The notes: generated from the letters alone by a model not told the origin. A DNA stretch of 64,000 bases from Acanthosepion lycidas (GCA_963932145.1 OZ010595.1:78168252-78232251), one strand, 5' to 3'. Positions 52,670-63,599 are shown, numbered from the stretch's first letter. Translations and numbers: made by a program.

Positions 52670-52769
52670 TAGGTTGGTGCAAAAATAATAACATAATAAT
52701 GTCGTTTTTTGACGTTAAAAAATACGTCAAAAACGACATTATTACGTCATTATTTTTGCACCGACCTAA
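52669..52769. mobile_element. Mariner-type palindromic MITE, 101-bp class
   Basis: TTAGGTTGGTGCAAAAATAA and inverse; TA flanks at 52667-52668 and 52770-52771, the left one taken from the TATC array. Confidence 0.93.
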
Positions 52770-52803
52770 TATCTAGCTAGCTACCTACCTACCTAGATAG
52801 ATA

Positions 52804-52805
<2 letters not shown>

Positions 52806-52838
<33 letters not shown>
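52806..52838. repeat. (TG)n array
   Basis: TG repeats. Confidence 0.95.
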
Positions 52839-52844
52839 AAAATT

Positions 52845-53050
52845 TCAGATACTATTTACATAATTCGGACTATAGTTCTCATCTTTGTCGCCATATTTAT
52901 TACAACGTTTCGGCCGTTGTACGCTTTGGCCTTCTTCAGGTGGTTGGAATGTCGAACTGAATGTAGGCAGATACCAAAATCTGTGAAAGGACAGTATTGA
53001 TAAAGATAAATGGAAAACGTATCTTAGCCGACACGTTTCGCTGATATCAG
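52845..53050 (-). mobile_element. Solo element F tail and Penelope-type fragment
   Basis: Minus strand 52965-52850: 'CCACCTGAAGAAGGCC', 'GGCCGAAACGTTGTAATAAA', 'GACTATAGTCCGAATTATG'-type end. Next to it, 53050-53010 minus: 'CCTGATATCAGCGAAACG' + 'TGTCGGCTAAGATACG', another hammerhead-like relic. Confidence 0.7.
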
Positions 53051-53059
53051 GAATATTCT

Positions 53060-53939
53060 TAAAATTATAGACACTATTCTGAATTGTATGTTAGTTAAAA
53101 AGTAAACGAGAATTTATAGAAAAAAGTATGGAATTACCTCACCCTCTCTACCAGAGGTCTTCTTCTAATGCGTATTAGTTTGAATAAAGCCATATACAAT
53201 CAAAGGGCATAAACCTTTTGTTATATAGGAATACAGTTTCGTTTCCGACACTTGAGTTTGAACATAGATCACCAGTGAGCAAACAGAGGCGATCCCATTA
53301 GCAGGTAGTAAAGTGTAGTCTAAACTATCGCCATTTCTATTCTATCCTCTATTAATATGTGAATCACTGTTTCTAGTCTATCCTCTATTACTATACGGGC
53401 CGCTATTCTCCACTCTATTAACTATACTTTTTCTCTATTTGGATCACTATACGGTGTTTACTATTCGAGCGAGTATTATCGAGCAAGTACTATTAGTGCG
53501 AGATTATTCGAAAGCGTCTGACACTAGTTCAACGGCGTTACGATAGTTGTATCTGCGATTACAAAGTCTCTAGTACAATGAACATTACGAAAGTGAAAAC
53601 ATTCGAAGCTTCATTCGTTTGCATTACAAAAATGGCAACGAGGGTTCGTTGGCATCACAATATCTTTCTATCGTTATCGACAAGATGCCGTAGTGAAACA
53701 CGTATATCATTCTACTGAGAGTCGATTTCTTAGTTCACCCATCACTTTACTTACTATACAATAATTATGTTGTCAGTCACTTTCTCACACATAGTAGAAA
53801 ATTATCAATTCGAAGAATGAATCAAAACCAATTTTATTCGTAAAAATATTTAATATATTTCGACCGGTTAACGTTCTTAAAATATTTTAAACCAATAGAC
53901 AACAATTTAAAAATATAATTCCAACACAATTACATTCTT
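53060..53939. other. No gene recognised
   Basis: About 0.9 kb; no long frame. Confidence 0.5.
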
Positions 53940-54560
53940 TCTTTCTTTTTATGTGCTATGTCCTTTCAGGACGTGGGCGATCATGGCACTCCACCTCTCT
54001 GCTTCCCCCCCAGACCACGTTATATCATCCACTTGCTTAAGCCCGCTAGATATGTCATGCGTTGTTTTCCCTTGTCTCTCCCTCTATTCGACCCGTGAGT
54101 ATCAGATTCTCCAGGCCCTCCTTCCTCATTATGTGTTCCAGAAACTTCAGCTGCTCTTCCTGATATTAAGTATATACCTTCTCCTTGATTGCAACCTCTC
54201 TAAGACGTCATCGTTACTCATACGTTCGGTCCATGATATCCTTAGCATCCTTCTGTAGAACCACATCTCCATCGCCTCGAGGCTCTTCTCATCTTTGAGG
54301 AAATCGTTCAACATTCTTTTCTTTGTTACCACATAAATCCTCCTTTCTCGCAATACTCTGCCCATCTTTTGGAATGTGTCCTTGGTCATCTCAGCACTTC
54401 TACGAGAACTCAGTGTCGCACTTACTGTCCTCTGTCAAAACGATTCCCAGACATTTAACATTCCGCGTCTGTTTGATTCTAGTGTCCCCAACCTGTGAAC
54501 CACATTTCGGGCTCATCTTTTTACAGATGACCATGCATTCTGTCTTCGTGTAGTTTATGG
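53940..54560 (-). pseudogene. LINE-Y reverse transcriptase C-terminus
   Basis: Minus-strand frame 54389-54147: DTFQKMGRVLRERRIYVVTK, then SLEAMEMWFYRRMLRISWTE and RMSNDDVLERL, the standard (KRLEAMEMWFLRRMLRISWTxxxxNxxVL) segment of an abundant invertebrate non-LTR family. Continuing in shifted frames: ENLILTGRIEGE, KQRMTYLAGLSKWM. The usual middle piece (YGCEAWT) is deleted between KKRMLNDFL and EKSLEAM. 5' truncated and frameshifted. 3' end near 53945 ('AGGACATAGCACATAAAAAG' on minus). Confidence 0.85.
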
Positions 54561-54859
54561 TTAGTCCTTTCTACTCACTCTCCGTCCCTTCATTTTCTCT
54601 AAAAGCAATTTTAATTAAAATATAATTCAGTTGCCCCAACAGAAAAAAAAAAGGAAAAAAAAAAAAGAAAGTTCTATTACAAAAATAACTTTGGCAAAAA
54701 AAAAAAAAAAAAAAATCAATTCGAAACAGCAAATTCACTGTTTTTCTTTAAGCATGTCATTGGTACGTGTTTTCTTCTACTGCGCAAAGGAAAATAAAAA
54801 TAAAAATAAATAAATAATTCTCTTTAGTTTCTCTTTTTTTGATTTTTTTTAAGACAGTC
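54561..54859. other. Poly-A-rich anonymous DNA
   Basis: Two A-runs (54644-54670, 54696-54714). Not a gene. Confidence 0.6.
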
Positions 54860-56230
54860 GCGGGAATATCAGCTGAAAATTTCTCTTGCAAATCTAATCA
54901 ACAGCGAGATTACAGAATCCGCATGAAAGGTCAGATGAAGAACTTTTTTCTTCATGCTTAAATTATGTCTAAGAAAAAGAAAAACATTTGCAAAATTCAA
55001 GTTTTTTGCCTTCTTGCTTTCTTTCACGATGCTTCCAGAAACGAAAGGATATTGAAATCGCGCAGATTAGCTCCCACGATCTCTGAGTGGCGTGCAATTT
55101 ACAAGAATTATCTTTAGAAATTGGGCCGTTTAATGGAATTGGGTTTAATCTTTGAAAATTAAAAGTTTTCAAAACTTCCACAAGATTTTTATATGAAGCG
55201 AAATATTCTTTTTTATTTACAATCAATAGAAGTTTATTAACTGCAGATTTAATCCCCAAAAGTGGGAATTTAAAAAAAATATATATATATTAATCAAGAC
55301 GAAGAAATCCGCAACATCTGCAGTTTACAACGCAAAGAATCTCAGACCAACAACGGAAGGTAAAAGCAAAAGAAATACATGGAGAGCACACCTGAAAAAA
55401 AGGTACTTTCTTGTAATTGCGTCCCAGAACAATGGATAAAAGTAAATTATACAAAATGAATAAAACTATAAGGACAAATTCAGAAGACACATTAAATGTA
55501 GTCTTTGTGGAGAAATAATAAAAAAGAAAGACTGGAAAACACATTAGACGAGAATCCGAAATCCGCTCTGGTATTTCTCAATCCGAGTCGATATCCATCA
55601 TTTTACACGTTATTATTTACTAGACTTATTTATAGGCAATAAATCCCTGTATTCTATGTTATTCGAAACTCTGAAATTCTCTTTTTAAACATGAAATTCT
55701 AGTTTGATTTTAGAACATAAGCTCTTTGTTGAAAAAAGTACCCCAAGATCCTGTGGATTTTTCATCATAAAATCAATGAAATTTAATGATATTTAAAAAG
55801 GGACGGCGATTTTACGTCTTGTACATTTTATAAGTATATAAAAATCTCGCATTCCTGAATAGAAAATGTTCATTTTAATGCAAACGGAATCGTAAACGAA
55901 GAATACACAAGAAAATACATAAGATAGAAAAAGGATGTGATACACACAGCAAAATCCACACGGGAAAAAAGGTTTTCAGTATTTAAATCAAATTCTATCC
56001 GCATAAACTCAAAGCTATATGAGAAAATGAACAGAATACATGCAGCTTTAAGATTTTGTCATGTAGACCAACCTTCCCATCTGAACCAAGAAAATCGGAT
56101 TTGACAGTCGTAAATAAATATGGAGAACTGCTGGATAGTTGATATAATGCATAAAAAGCTAAAAAAAAATGAGAGAAAACAAATACCTGTAATATATGTC
56201 GCATCTGGAAACATGCAAGATAATAATAAT
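54860..56230 (+). pseudogene. Possible decayed C2H2 zinc-finger exon
   Basis: Stop-filled, but fragments resemble tandem C2H2 fingers and their HTGEKP-type linkers: KYMESTPEKKVLSCNCVPEQ (about 55370), NKTIRTNSEDTL then, one frame over, KCSLCGEIIKKKDWKTH (about 55460-55535), THSKIHTGKKVFSI (about 55935-55975) and NRIHAALRFCHVDQ (about 56030). Several are about 84 bp, or a multiple, apart, the length of one finger plus linker. Octopus genomes are known for large C2H2 expansions. No intact finger remains. Could be chance for individual pieces. Confidence 0.35.
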
Positions 56231-57886
56231 AATTTAATCACCTACTGTACATGGATAATCTCAAAATCTTTGACAGAAACAACAATGAGCTAAAGGGTCT
56301 CCTCTATATTGTAAAGTCTTTCAGTGACATGGTATGGATTTTGTATAAAATAAATGTCCAAGTAACATTCAAGAAAGGGAGAAACCCACTCAATAGATCT
56401 AGATTTTGTCCCAAGGATAAGGGAACTGGAACAAGAAGAAGCCTATAGGTACCTAGGGATTAGCGAAGGAGATGGAATACAGCATAACCAAATGAAGAAG
56501 AAAGAAAAGAATGCTACGGACGTGTGCGTCTGGTATTGAATACCGAGTTGAATAAAAATGAAAGAGAATATCAGTCATAAACATCTAGGCTATCACCGTG
56601 GTGCAATACAGTTTCAACATCCTTAAATTAACCATAGCTCACATTAAGCGAATGGACACCTAATAGAGAATACTTCTCACTTGCTATCGCATGCATCACC
56701 CCAAAGCCGATTTTGATCATTTATATGTAACCAGATCCGAAGGAGGCAGAGGATTAGTTCAACTAGAACTACCTTACAAAACTAGAACAACTGGCCTTCA
56801 AATATACCTGGAAACTACAGAAGACTGGATGATAATCTGTATCAAAGAACATGAAAGAAACAAGAAACTTTATTCGGCAATAAAGGAAGCCAACAAGTAC
56901 AAAATATTTCAAGTGGATGAAGAAATACAAGTAAAACATAATACACAAAGAAAATTTAAAGATAAGAAAGCAAAGGCAAATGCAATGGACCAGATACAGA
57001 AACGATGCCAAGATAAATTTCTTCAACGTTAATATTCTGCCCGTATCCAACAAGATGATGAAGACAAACCCCGCACCCATCATTGGCCACGCAGTGAAAG
57101 GTTAAATGTTGAAACCGGAGTTTTTATTCTTGCTGTACAGGACCAATGCTTCCGAACTAGAAATTACCAAGCACACACACTGAAAAATTATGTCAGCCTA
57201 AAATGCAGATTCTGTGATAAATATCCAGAAACAATGAAGCATCTTGTATCAGGGTGCACGGTATTAGCACCCACTGAATATAAAACCCGGTGTAACAGTA
57301 GGGAACATATATGCATTGGAAATTTTGAATCTTTTACAGAAAGAAAACTGCAAGAAATTTGTCTGAATATCAACCGGACCCGGTTAGAGAGATAGGATCT
57401 GTAACAATTTTATAGGGCTTTGCAATACACAGAAACAGAACAATGAAAACTAATCAGCCAGACATCATGGTCAGAGACCGCAAAAAGTAAATGTTCTTTC
57501 TGACTATCATGGCAATCCCTGCAGACTGTAATGTATTTTTGAAGATCTAAAAACTATCAAAATACAAGGTTCTTGAAATCGAAATCTAAAAAAATTTGGC
57601 ACATGAGGAAATCAATTCCAGTTGTATTTGAAGCTCTCGGATTGATTGGAAAATGTTCCGAGAGACTAATTGAACTGATTCCTGATAGCGAAAGCCTTAA
57701 AAAAATACGAAACATTGTACTCAAAAGTATAGCTCACACCTTACGGAGGGCTTTGTATATATAAATATGTGTGATCTTTTTTTTTCTTCAAAAAATGCTC
57801 AGTGCAAAATTACATGATACCATTTTTGACCATAGGTCTCTGGTTGAGACACGGAAAGAAATGTGTATTCACCGGAAATCAAAGTA

Positions 57887-57916
<30 letters not shown>
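56231..57916 (+). pseudogene. LINE-R (R2-like) copy I: RT active-site region to 3' end, (AAT)n tail
   Basis: Starts at FNHLLYMDNLKIF (56236-56273): the catalytic YMDD box is YMDN (56248-56259), a loss of the second Asp. Then YLGISEGDGIQHNQMKKK (about 56445-56500), VVQYSFNILK, frame breaks, RMHHPKADFDHLYVTRSEGG (56688 on), zinc-knuckle CRFCDKYPETMKHLVSGC (57204-57257) and the C-terminal WHMRKSIPVVFEALGLIGK...HTLRRALYI (57595-57761). These are the ordered landmarks of R2-like LINE ORFs. Many stops. The 3' UTR ends 'CACCGGAAATCAAAGTAAAT' + (AAT)n at 57886-57916, homologous to 50930-50986. Confidence 0.9.
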
Positions 57917-57917
<1 letters not shown>

Positions 57918-58601
57918 CAAATCCAAAATGCAGGTACTATGACAAATATCAGGAAACCCTAGATCATCTGTTGTTCTGTAATTATGCCAAATGAATATAA
58001 ATATCGTCCTGATAGAGAGGGGCTAATATTTTTACACTGGACAATGTTTAAACACTGTAGAAAAGATGTTACTAAACACTGGTATGAACATCACCCAGCA
58101 TCGTTTACAGAAATAGAAGACATCACAATTATATGGGGTTACACCATCTTTATAGACATGAAGATTGAAGCAAATAGGCCGGACATAATTATCAAAAACT
58201 GAAAGGAAAACACTTGCCTACTAACAGAAATGACTTGCTCAGTGGACTGTACGATAGCAAGCAAGGGATTTGAAAAAGAACTATAGAAGTATAAAGGCCT
58301 GGAAATTGAAATCGAAATATGTGGAAACTGAAAACAAGAATAGTATTGTCGTAGTAGGTGCGCTTGGAATGATAAAAAAGGAACGCAACAACACAATGAA
58401 AAAATTCCTGGAAATTCCAGCTGAAATAAATACAAAAAATGTCTTGATAAGTACAGTCCACACACAAAGAACTTTGTCCATGTAACAATAGTCATGTTAT
58501 GGGAGTTAGAAAAACAAATCATGAAATGTAGCCATGAAAACAAACCACTTATGTTTTCCCGCAGCCGTCGTAAGTAGTGTGATCATAGAAAACATCGAAA
58601 T

Positions 58602-58672
<71 letters not shown>
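57917..58672 (+). pseudogene. LINE-R copy II: zinc knuckle to 3' end, (AAT)n tail
   Basis: Begins KCRYYDKYQETLDHLL (the first Cys pair already damaged), frameshift, then the 72-codon frame 57984-58202 (NEYKYRPDREGLIFLHWTMF, KHWYEHHPASFTEIEDITI, NRPDIIIKN) and 58270-58485 (KYVETENKNSIVVVGALGMI, EIPAEI, NVLISTVHTQRTLSM). 5' truncated within the zinc knuckle, directly after the (AAT)n tail of copy I, so copies I and II are head to tail. Ends in (AAT)n/(ATT)n at 58602-58672. Confidence 0.9.
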
Positions 58673-58799
58673 CTGCGCAATATGGTGACAGGTTTTGATA
58701 AAATGTAGTACGCATAATCTTTCAGGTGGGGCACAGTTGGAAATAAACCGATAAGTAACAAAAGATAGGAAGACGTGAAGCATCATGATGGCTAATGTC

Positions 58800-59165
58800 T
58801 TAAAGAGATTCTTGCGAATCCGTGAAAATCACTGTCCTCAAATCACCAGCAACTTTCTTAGTATCCTCACTGATCCAAGTCATTCGTCTCTTTACCATTC
58901 CTCTTTGCCGCTGTTCTGCCATACATTCAAAGAACTTATTTAGGCAGATAATTCGCTGTGATTTTGTTTGCCTTCATTTTCTCATGTGAGTATTAAATTC
59001 TCTAAACACTCTTTCCTCTTTAAATGTGTCTTTCTGAAGGAAAGTGTAAGCGCGAGTTTCGTTTCCCGTTTCCTTCTGGTTTAATTTTGGCTCACATTTT
59101 CTGTCCATGGTAGCCTCAGCGTTTGTACAGCTGTTTCTTCTTGAAGAGGCTGTCCAACATTCACT
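58800..59165 (-). pseudogene. LINE-Y relic, highly decayed
   Basis: Minus strand contains CLENLILT and, in another frame, CMAEQRQRGMVKR, which fit the tail of LINE-Y (ENLILTGxIEG ... KWMAEQ...). Many stops. Confidence 0.5.
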
Positions 59166-59177
59166 GCAATATAAGAG

Positions 59178-59315
59178 CCACCGTGGAGTAATGGATAAGT
59201 GTATGGATTAAGTTATTTACTTTTGAAAGATATTAACCCTCCTCTTCACCTACCAGCTATAAATAGCAAGGCAAACACGGTTTGATATCTTTGAGTGGCA
59301 ACCAGCTTAAGAAAT
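59178..59315 (+). mobile_element. SINE-C copy, truncated and decayed
   Basis: 'GCCACCGTGGAGTAATGGAT' (A-box region), 'AGCTATAAATAGCAAGGCAA', 'TTTGAGTGGCAACCAGC'. B-box region deleted. Confidence 0.68.
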
Positions 59316-59640
59316 GGACAACAATGAATTCAAAAGCTCAAACTATGAGTTAAATACCCTCACCAATTCGCAATTGGCCAAATATGATGAGTACGGTTAC
59401 ACTCCTGGAGTCATAGTTAATCAGTTAGGGGTTTCTTCAAGGAGTGAGATGTTCTTAGATCTGGATCTGATCCAATGAGATTTCATCACTGTTGCTTTAT
59501 AGGAGATTACATTGTGGAAGATTCCACATTTGCCAGTTACATCCCATTGCAAAATGCACTCTTCCCCTGTGGTAATTATCATCACATACATACGTAGAAA
59601 TAGTACAACAAGCATTCATCGGTTAATCTCTTCAACACTA
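59316..59640. other. No gene recognised; unrecognised 64-codon minus frame
   Basis: The minus frame 59615-59421 (GEECILQWDVTGKCGIFHNV region) is of mixed composition. I do not recognise it. It lies just upstream of the promoter-like block and points away from it, so a divergent transcript is conceivable but unsupported. Confidence 0.2.
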
Positions 59641-59820
59641 GCTCGCTGATTGGTCAATTCCGACCAATCAGATATCCTGTACGCGAGGAATGAAATTTCC
59701 CGCGTTTTCGATCTGAGCCGGTTATGGGATACACGATCTTATATAAACAAAACACGAGTGGTTTTCTACCTCTTTTTCGCCTCTCTCGCGTCTCATTTCT
59801 TGCTGCCAAAATGTAACCTT
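59641..59820 (+). promoter_or_regulatory. CCAAT / E2F / TATA promoter-like block
   Basis: Two CCAAT boxes in a perfect inverted pair, CTGATTGGTC (59646-59655) and GACCAATCAG (59662-59671), 6 bp apart; TTTCCCGCG (59696-59704), an E2F-type site; TATATAAA (59740-59747); then about 25 bp downstream a pyrimidine-rich stretch ('TTTTCTACCTCTTTTTCGCC', 'TCTCTCGCGTCTCATTTC') and GCCAAAATG (ATG at 59811) followed at once by TAA. The order and spacing resemble core promoters of histone or cell-cycle genes. The ATG+TAA means no protein begins here unless splicing intervenes (the ATG's last two letters and the next make a GTAA donor-like sequence). Confidence 0.45.
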
Positions 59821-60544
59821 CAAGAGCGCCCGTCTTAACCATGCGGTCAGACGTTAAAGATCATTACAATACTGACGCAAGTACAAGCAGTCAGTCACTT
59901 AACTTCAGAGAGATGTCACACAAATTTACGCGTGTCACTATTTTGACTTAAGAAACTTTTCGCGAGTCAACTGCTGACTCAAACACCAATATTAATCTTT
60001 CAAATTTCACTTACAACTTTCTAAGAAAAGGGTTCTTACACACTAATAACATAGAAATTGTATTTTAACAAAAGACAAACACAGAACAATCCAAGGTAAA
60101 TATAGAAAATTAAGACAATTATACTCTACTTTATTCACGCACACAACTACACAAATTTCTGTATAAGTAACTTTTTCCATTTTACTCTGTTTGACCAGTT
60201 CTTCAACACTTGAACAATATTGAACTAGAAGTCAATAAGACACCCAATTTATACATGGTCAATCGCCCAATTTATACATGGTCAATCGTCCAATTTATAC
60301 ATGGTCAATTGAATTATCAAACCACAAGTTCTCTAATTCTATATTAATTGTATATTTTTTTTATTGAATCTTAATTACCGGTGCTTCTTATTCAATTGCC
60401 TTGTGATTGATTCGTTTTTGAAGGCCTATATTCTATGTTGTTGTGGATTAATATGGTGAACATGCCCGTTAACTAATCTTCTTAATATAAAAAAAAACTT
60501 CTGATAACAAATTCAAACTCATAGCAATCCCAAGAACATCATGG
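59821..60544. other. Anonymous, with a 23-bp tandem triplet
   Basis: At 60242-60309 the unit 'CCAATTTATACATGGTCAAT' + 'CGC/CGT' occurs three times in tandem. Otherwise nothing recognised. Confidence 0.6.
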
Positions 60545-60930
60545 CTTCGCAAAACGAAGATCAAGAGGGTGTCTTTACAAGTGGCTTACAGACATGTTTG
60601 TGACTGATACGTCCAATGCGGGACCGGCATACACGGTCGCAGTAGTTTCAGCTGAAAGTCCGCACTGGGCTCGATGGCATAGCATTGCGGTACTTCCTCT
60701 GCCTGTTGTCCCTGAGAGTCCTGCAGCTATTTTCAAAGAAGACAGCATAGATGGTGGTGAGGCACCAGGAACCACGGTTCTCAGCTAGGGTTGACCATTG
60801 GCAGTGCTCGATGTGACAGGCAACAAAGGATTTTTTTCAGGGAATCTTTGAATCGCTTCTTTGGTGCTCCTCTTACGCGATAGCTAATGGAGAACTCGCC
60901 TTACATTAAAATTTTAGGCAGGGAGTGATT
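60545..60930 (-). pseudogene. LINE-Z C-terminus with C2HC zinc knuckle
   Basis: Minus strand: GAPKKRFKDSLKK (about 60890-60850), CHIEHCQWSTLAENRGSW across a frame change, SCRTLRDNRQRKYRNA, then, after a TGA that replaces a Cys codon, NYCDRVCRSRIGRISHKHVC. This matches the shared C-terminus of a widespread invertebrate LINE group (GRPKxRFKDxxKRDLK...W...A.DR..WR ... CxxCxRxCxSRIGLxSHxxxC). The frame at 60594-60788 on the plus strand is a shadow. Broken by one stop and several frameshifts. Confidence 0.85.
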
Positions 60931-61035
60931 CTTCACACCGAAAACATGTTCAGCAGGAGATTACACGTTACATAACGATTCAGTAAACGATTTTTTTTCA
61001 AATAAAATTTAATGCCATTTTTTACAATAAGCTTA
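60931..61035. other. Short anonymous stretch
   Basis: No features seen. Confidence 0.5.
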
Positions 61036-61330
61036 TACAGGTTGTCCCTTCAAAACTGACAAGAATTAAAATGTTAATATCTAACTAAGTACATGTTCCA
61101 GGCAAACGAAATTAAATAAGGTTCATATTGAATAATAAAAGATTTATTCATCAAAATTCGAACACGATAATCACAGGGATGTAGATTTTGTAACCGATTT
61201 CACAAATATTCAATATGCGACCCACATGGGACACGACACACTTCAAGACGATAGTCCAGCTCCTGTCAAACACGCTGTAACATGTCATGCGTAACATTCA
61301 GCAGAGATTTGGGGTGAACTTATTTCAATG
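61036..61330 (-). pseudogene. DDE transposase 3' end with terminal inverted repeat
   Basis: The right boundary is TA + 'CAGGTTGTCCCTTCAAAACT' (61036-61057), resembling the ACAGGGTGTCCC-type ends of one IS630/Tc1-mariner branch. On the minus strand, 61290-61215 gives, with a frameshift, MLQRVWQELDYRL, CRVPCGSHIEY-like residues, compared with the common ending RVWxExDYRxDxCRVTxGxHIEHL of that branch. The catalytic residues are upstream and lost. Confidence 0.6.
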
Positions 61331-61361
61331 AGAATCTAACAGGAAGATTGGTTGATTGGTG

Positions 61362-61396
61362 ATTTTCATTATCACTGGCACAGTGATAATGAAAAT
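61362..61396. repeat. 16-bp perfect hairpin, 3-base loop
   Basis: ATTTTCATTATCACTG (61362-61377) and its exact reverse complement 61381-61396, loop GCA. Confidence 0.9.
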
Positions 61397-62164
61397 GTGT
61401 TGTTGAATTTTGAGAGGTGATATTTTTTTAAAATGTAGGTGATTAAAACTAAAACTACAAATGCCATCTTTTACGTCAACTCTGTCTTTTGTCCATATAG
61501 TTAATGGAGTTTAAGTAAAACGCTCTTAATTTTAGCATATTTTAGAAAACAAATGTGACATTTTTTTTTCATTATCATGATGGAAGCATTTTTGTATTTT
61601 GGATTTTAACGATGAATCAGTATGTTTTTATGCTGCCCCGAATGTCGAGATTTGTAAAAGTTATTTTTTAATGAGCGTAGAATGTAGAGAAGTACTTGAA
61701 TTTTATATAATTTTAAATTTTTAGATTGTTTCTGATACGATGGCGTCGCCTGCTCTCTTCAAATTATTTCAGTTTTCTAATTTTTTTTCATATGTTAATA
61801 TAATCCGCAGCGCTCCAAGAATTTGTAATCTTAGAGTCGGGTTATTTAGACAAAATTACTACCTAATTTTGAACAACGAGAACATTGAACCAAAAAAAAA
61901 AAAAGAAGAATTTTCGCTTAGCAATTGCATTTTTTTTTATCAATATTTAAAGGTTAAAGGTTTACATTATTTTGTTTTAATCAAAAATTAAATAATAGAA
62001 GACATTGTTCGATACCTTAGAAATAATGTCGACATGATATCCGATATTTTCTAGTTACCAACCGGTATTATGGTATCGATTCTTGATGTTACTCTTGAGT
62101 TAGCTAGATCTAAATTAAAATTACCACTACGATTAACACCTGGTTCAGTGATTAACGAAAATGA
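61397..62164. other. No gene recognised
   Basis: An 83-codon plus frame (61740-61991) is Lys/Asn/Phe-rich with an (A)n-encoded lysine run and has no motif. Confidence 0.4.
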
Positions 62165-63240
62165 TAAATCCAAAGACGGATATGCAATGTGATAGGTCCT
62201 GACCTGGCATCTCGACTCACTTTATCATATACGTGATGTGGCTTCCCTTTGTCTTTTCTACAAATATTTTCATGGCAACTGCATGAATTTAAGCATGGTA
62301 CTAGGTTGCCATCTCGCTCCCACCCTTTTACTGTCGAAACAGTTAAATGTAACCGTCTCTTCTACTCCAACAGCTTCTTCTTTCCCGACAGTGTAACTCC
62401 CTTCCTCTTAGCTGCTTCCCTGATAACTATAATCTTCAAAAGAATTATGTGTAATGTCAAGTGACATCTTCTGATGACTTGATCTTGATCCCCGTCCTTT
62501 TCTTTAATCTTTTCTCAAACATTACTCTTTAATCTTACTTTCACTCTCTGTAACCCCTCCTTTTCAATCTTACTTTCACTGCCTGTAACACCTCCCTCTT
62601 TACTCTTACTTTCACTCTCTGTAACCTCTCCCTCTTTACTCTTATTTTCACACTCTGTAACCCCTCCTTCTTTAATCTTACTTTCACTCTTTATAACTCC
62701 TCCCTATTTAATCTTACTTTCACACGCTGTAACCCCTCCTTCTTTAATCTTACTTTCACTCTCTGTAAACCCTCCTTCTTTAATCTTACTTTCACTCTCT
62801 ATAATCCCTCCCACTTTAATCTTATTTTCACTCTCTGTAACCCCTCTCTCTTTAATCATACTTTCACTCTCTGTAATCTCTCCCTCTTTACACTTACTTT
62901 CACTCTCTGTAACCCCTCCCTCTTTAATCTTACTTTCACTCTCTATAACCCCTCCCACTTTAATCTTATTTTCACTCTCTGTAACCCCTCCCTCTTTAAT
63001 CTTACTTTCACTCTGTGTAATCTCTCCCTCTTTACTCTTACTTTCACTCTCTGTAACCCCTCCCTCTTTAATCTTACTTTCACTCCCTGTAACCCCTCCC
63101 TCTTTAATCTTACTTTCACTCTCTGTAACCCCTCCCTCTTTAATCTTATTTTCACTCTCTGTTACCCCTCACTCTTTAATTTTATTTTCACTTTCTGTAA
63201 CTTTTTGCGTGCTCGTGGCACTCCCGCCTTGCTTAAGGTG
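62165..63240 (+). pseudogene. LINE-X 3' end with RT tail and 36-bp minisatellite
   Basis: Frame 62249-62464 reads TRLPSRSHPFTVETVKCNRL, YSNSFFFPDSVTPFLLAASL in the RT tail (RLAxxSHPFxVExxxCxRxxYxxSFFPRTxxLWNSLP), and ends IIFKRIMCNVK. The upstream strand includes 'CTTTTCTACAAATATTTTCA' (FYKYFHG-type). A 3' UTR of about 60 bp leads into the minisatellite (62530-63195), and the element ends at about 63235 ('CCCGCCTTGCTTAAGGTGAA'). 5' truncated; one frame change at FFFP. Same family as 28600-29430, opposite strand. Confidence 0.88.
62530..63195 (+). repeat. 36-bp minisatellite in LINE-X 3' UTR (~18 units)
   Basis: Unit 'CTCTCTGTAACCCCTCCC' + 'TCTTTAATCTTACTTTCA', about 18 copies with point variants (TTACTTTCA/TTATTTTCA, TTTAATC/TTTACTC). 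Minus-strand frames at 62704-62958 and 62943-63155 are open only because 36 is divisible by 3. Confidence 0.95.
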
Positions 63241-63494
63241 AAATGCTTAAAAAATGTTATGCTTACTATTCACGAACAGTTATTAAATATTGAGGTCACC
63301 TGATATAGGAGAAAGCAACAATGCCGACAGCAGATGCAACAGAAGGCACGAAGCGTAAATCTAACATATCTAGGTCCTAAGCTATATCCAGGGTTTATAT
63401 TTGTTATTCAGGCATAATTCGATCCTACAAACCCAAAAGTGTAGCTAAAATACAAAAATCATGTCCATAGATATGGATAAGACAGAAACGCAAT
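63241..63494. other. No gene recognised
   Basis: Anonymous. Confidence 0.5.
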
Positions 63495-63521
63495 AATTAC
63501 ACACACACGTGCGTGCGCGCG

Positions 63522-63590
<69 letters not shown>
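63495..63590. repeat. (CA)n-(TA)n array
   Basis: CA with CG interruptions, then TA. Confidence 0.95.
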
Positions 63591-63594
<4 letters not shown>

Positions 63595-63599
63595 GATGC

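Noticed and set aside
53953-54258. 101-codon plus-strand frame with apparent signal peptide
   Set aside because: Shadow of the minus-strand LINE-Y reverse transcriptase tail.
56691-57032. Intact host gene of 113 codons
   Set aside because: MHHPKADFDHLY...EGGRGLVQLE is a segment of an R2-like LINE protein with broken flanks.
60594-60788. Plus-strand 64-codon frame
   Set aside because: Shadow of the minus-strand LINE-Z C-terminus.
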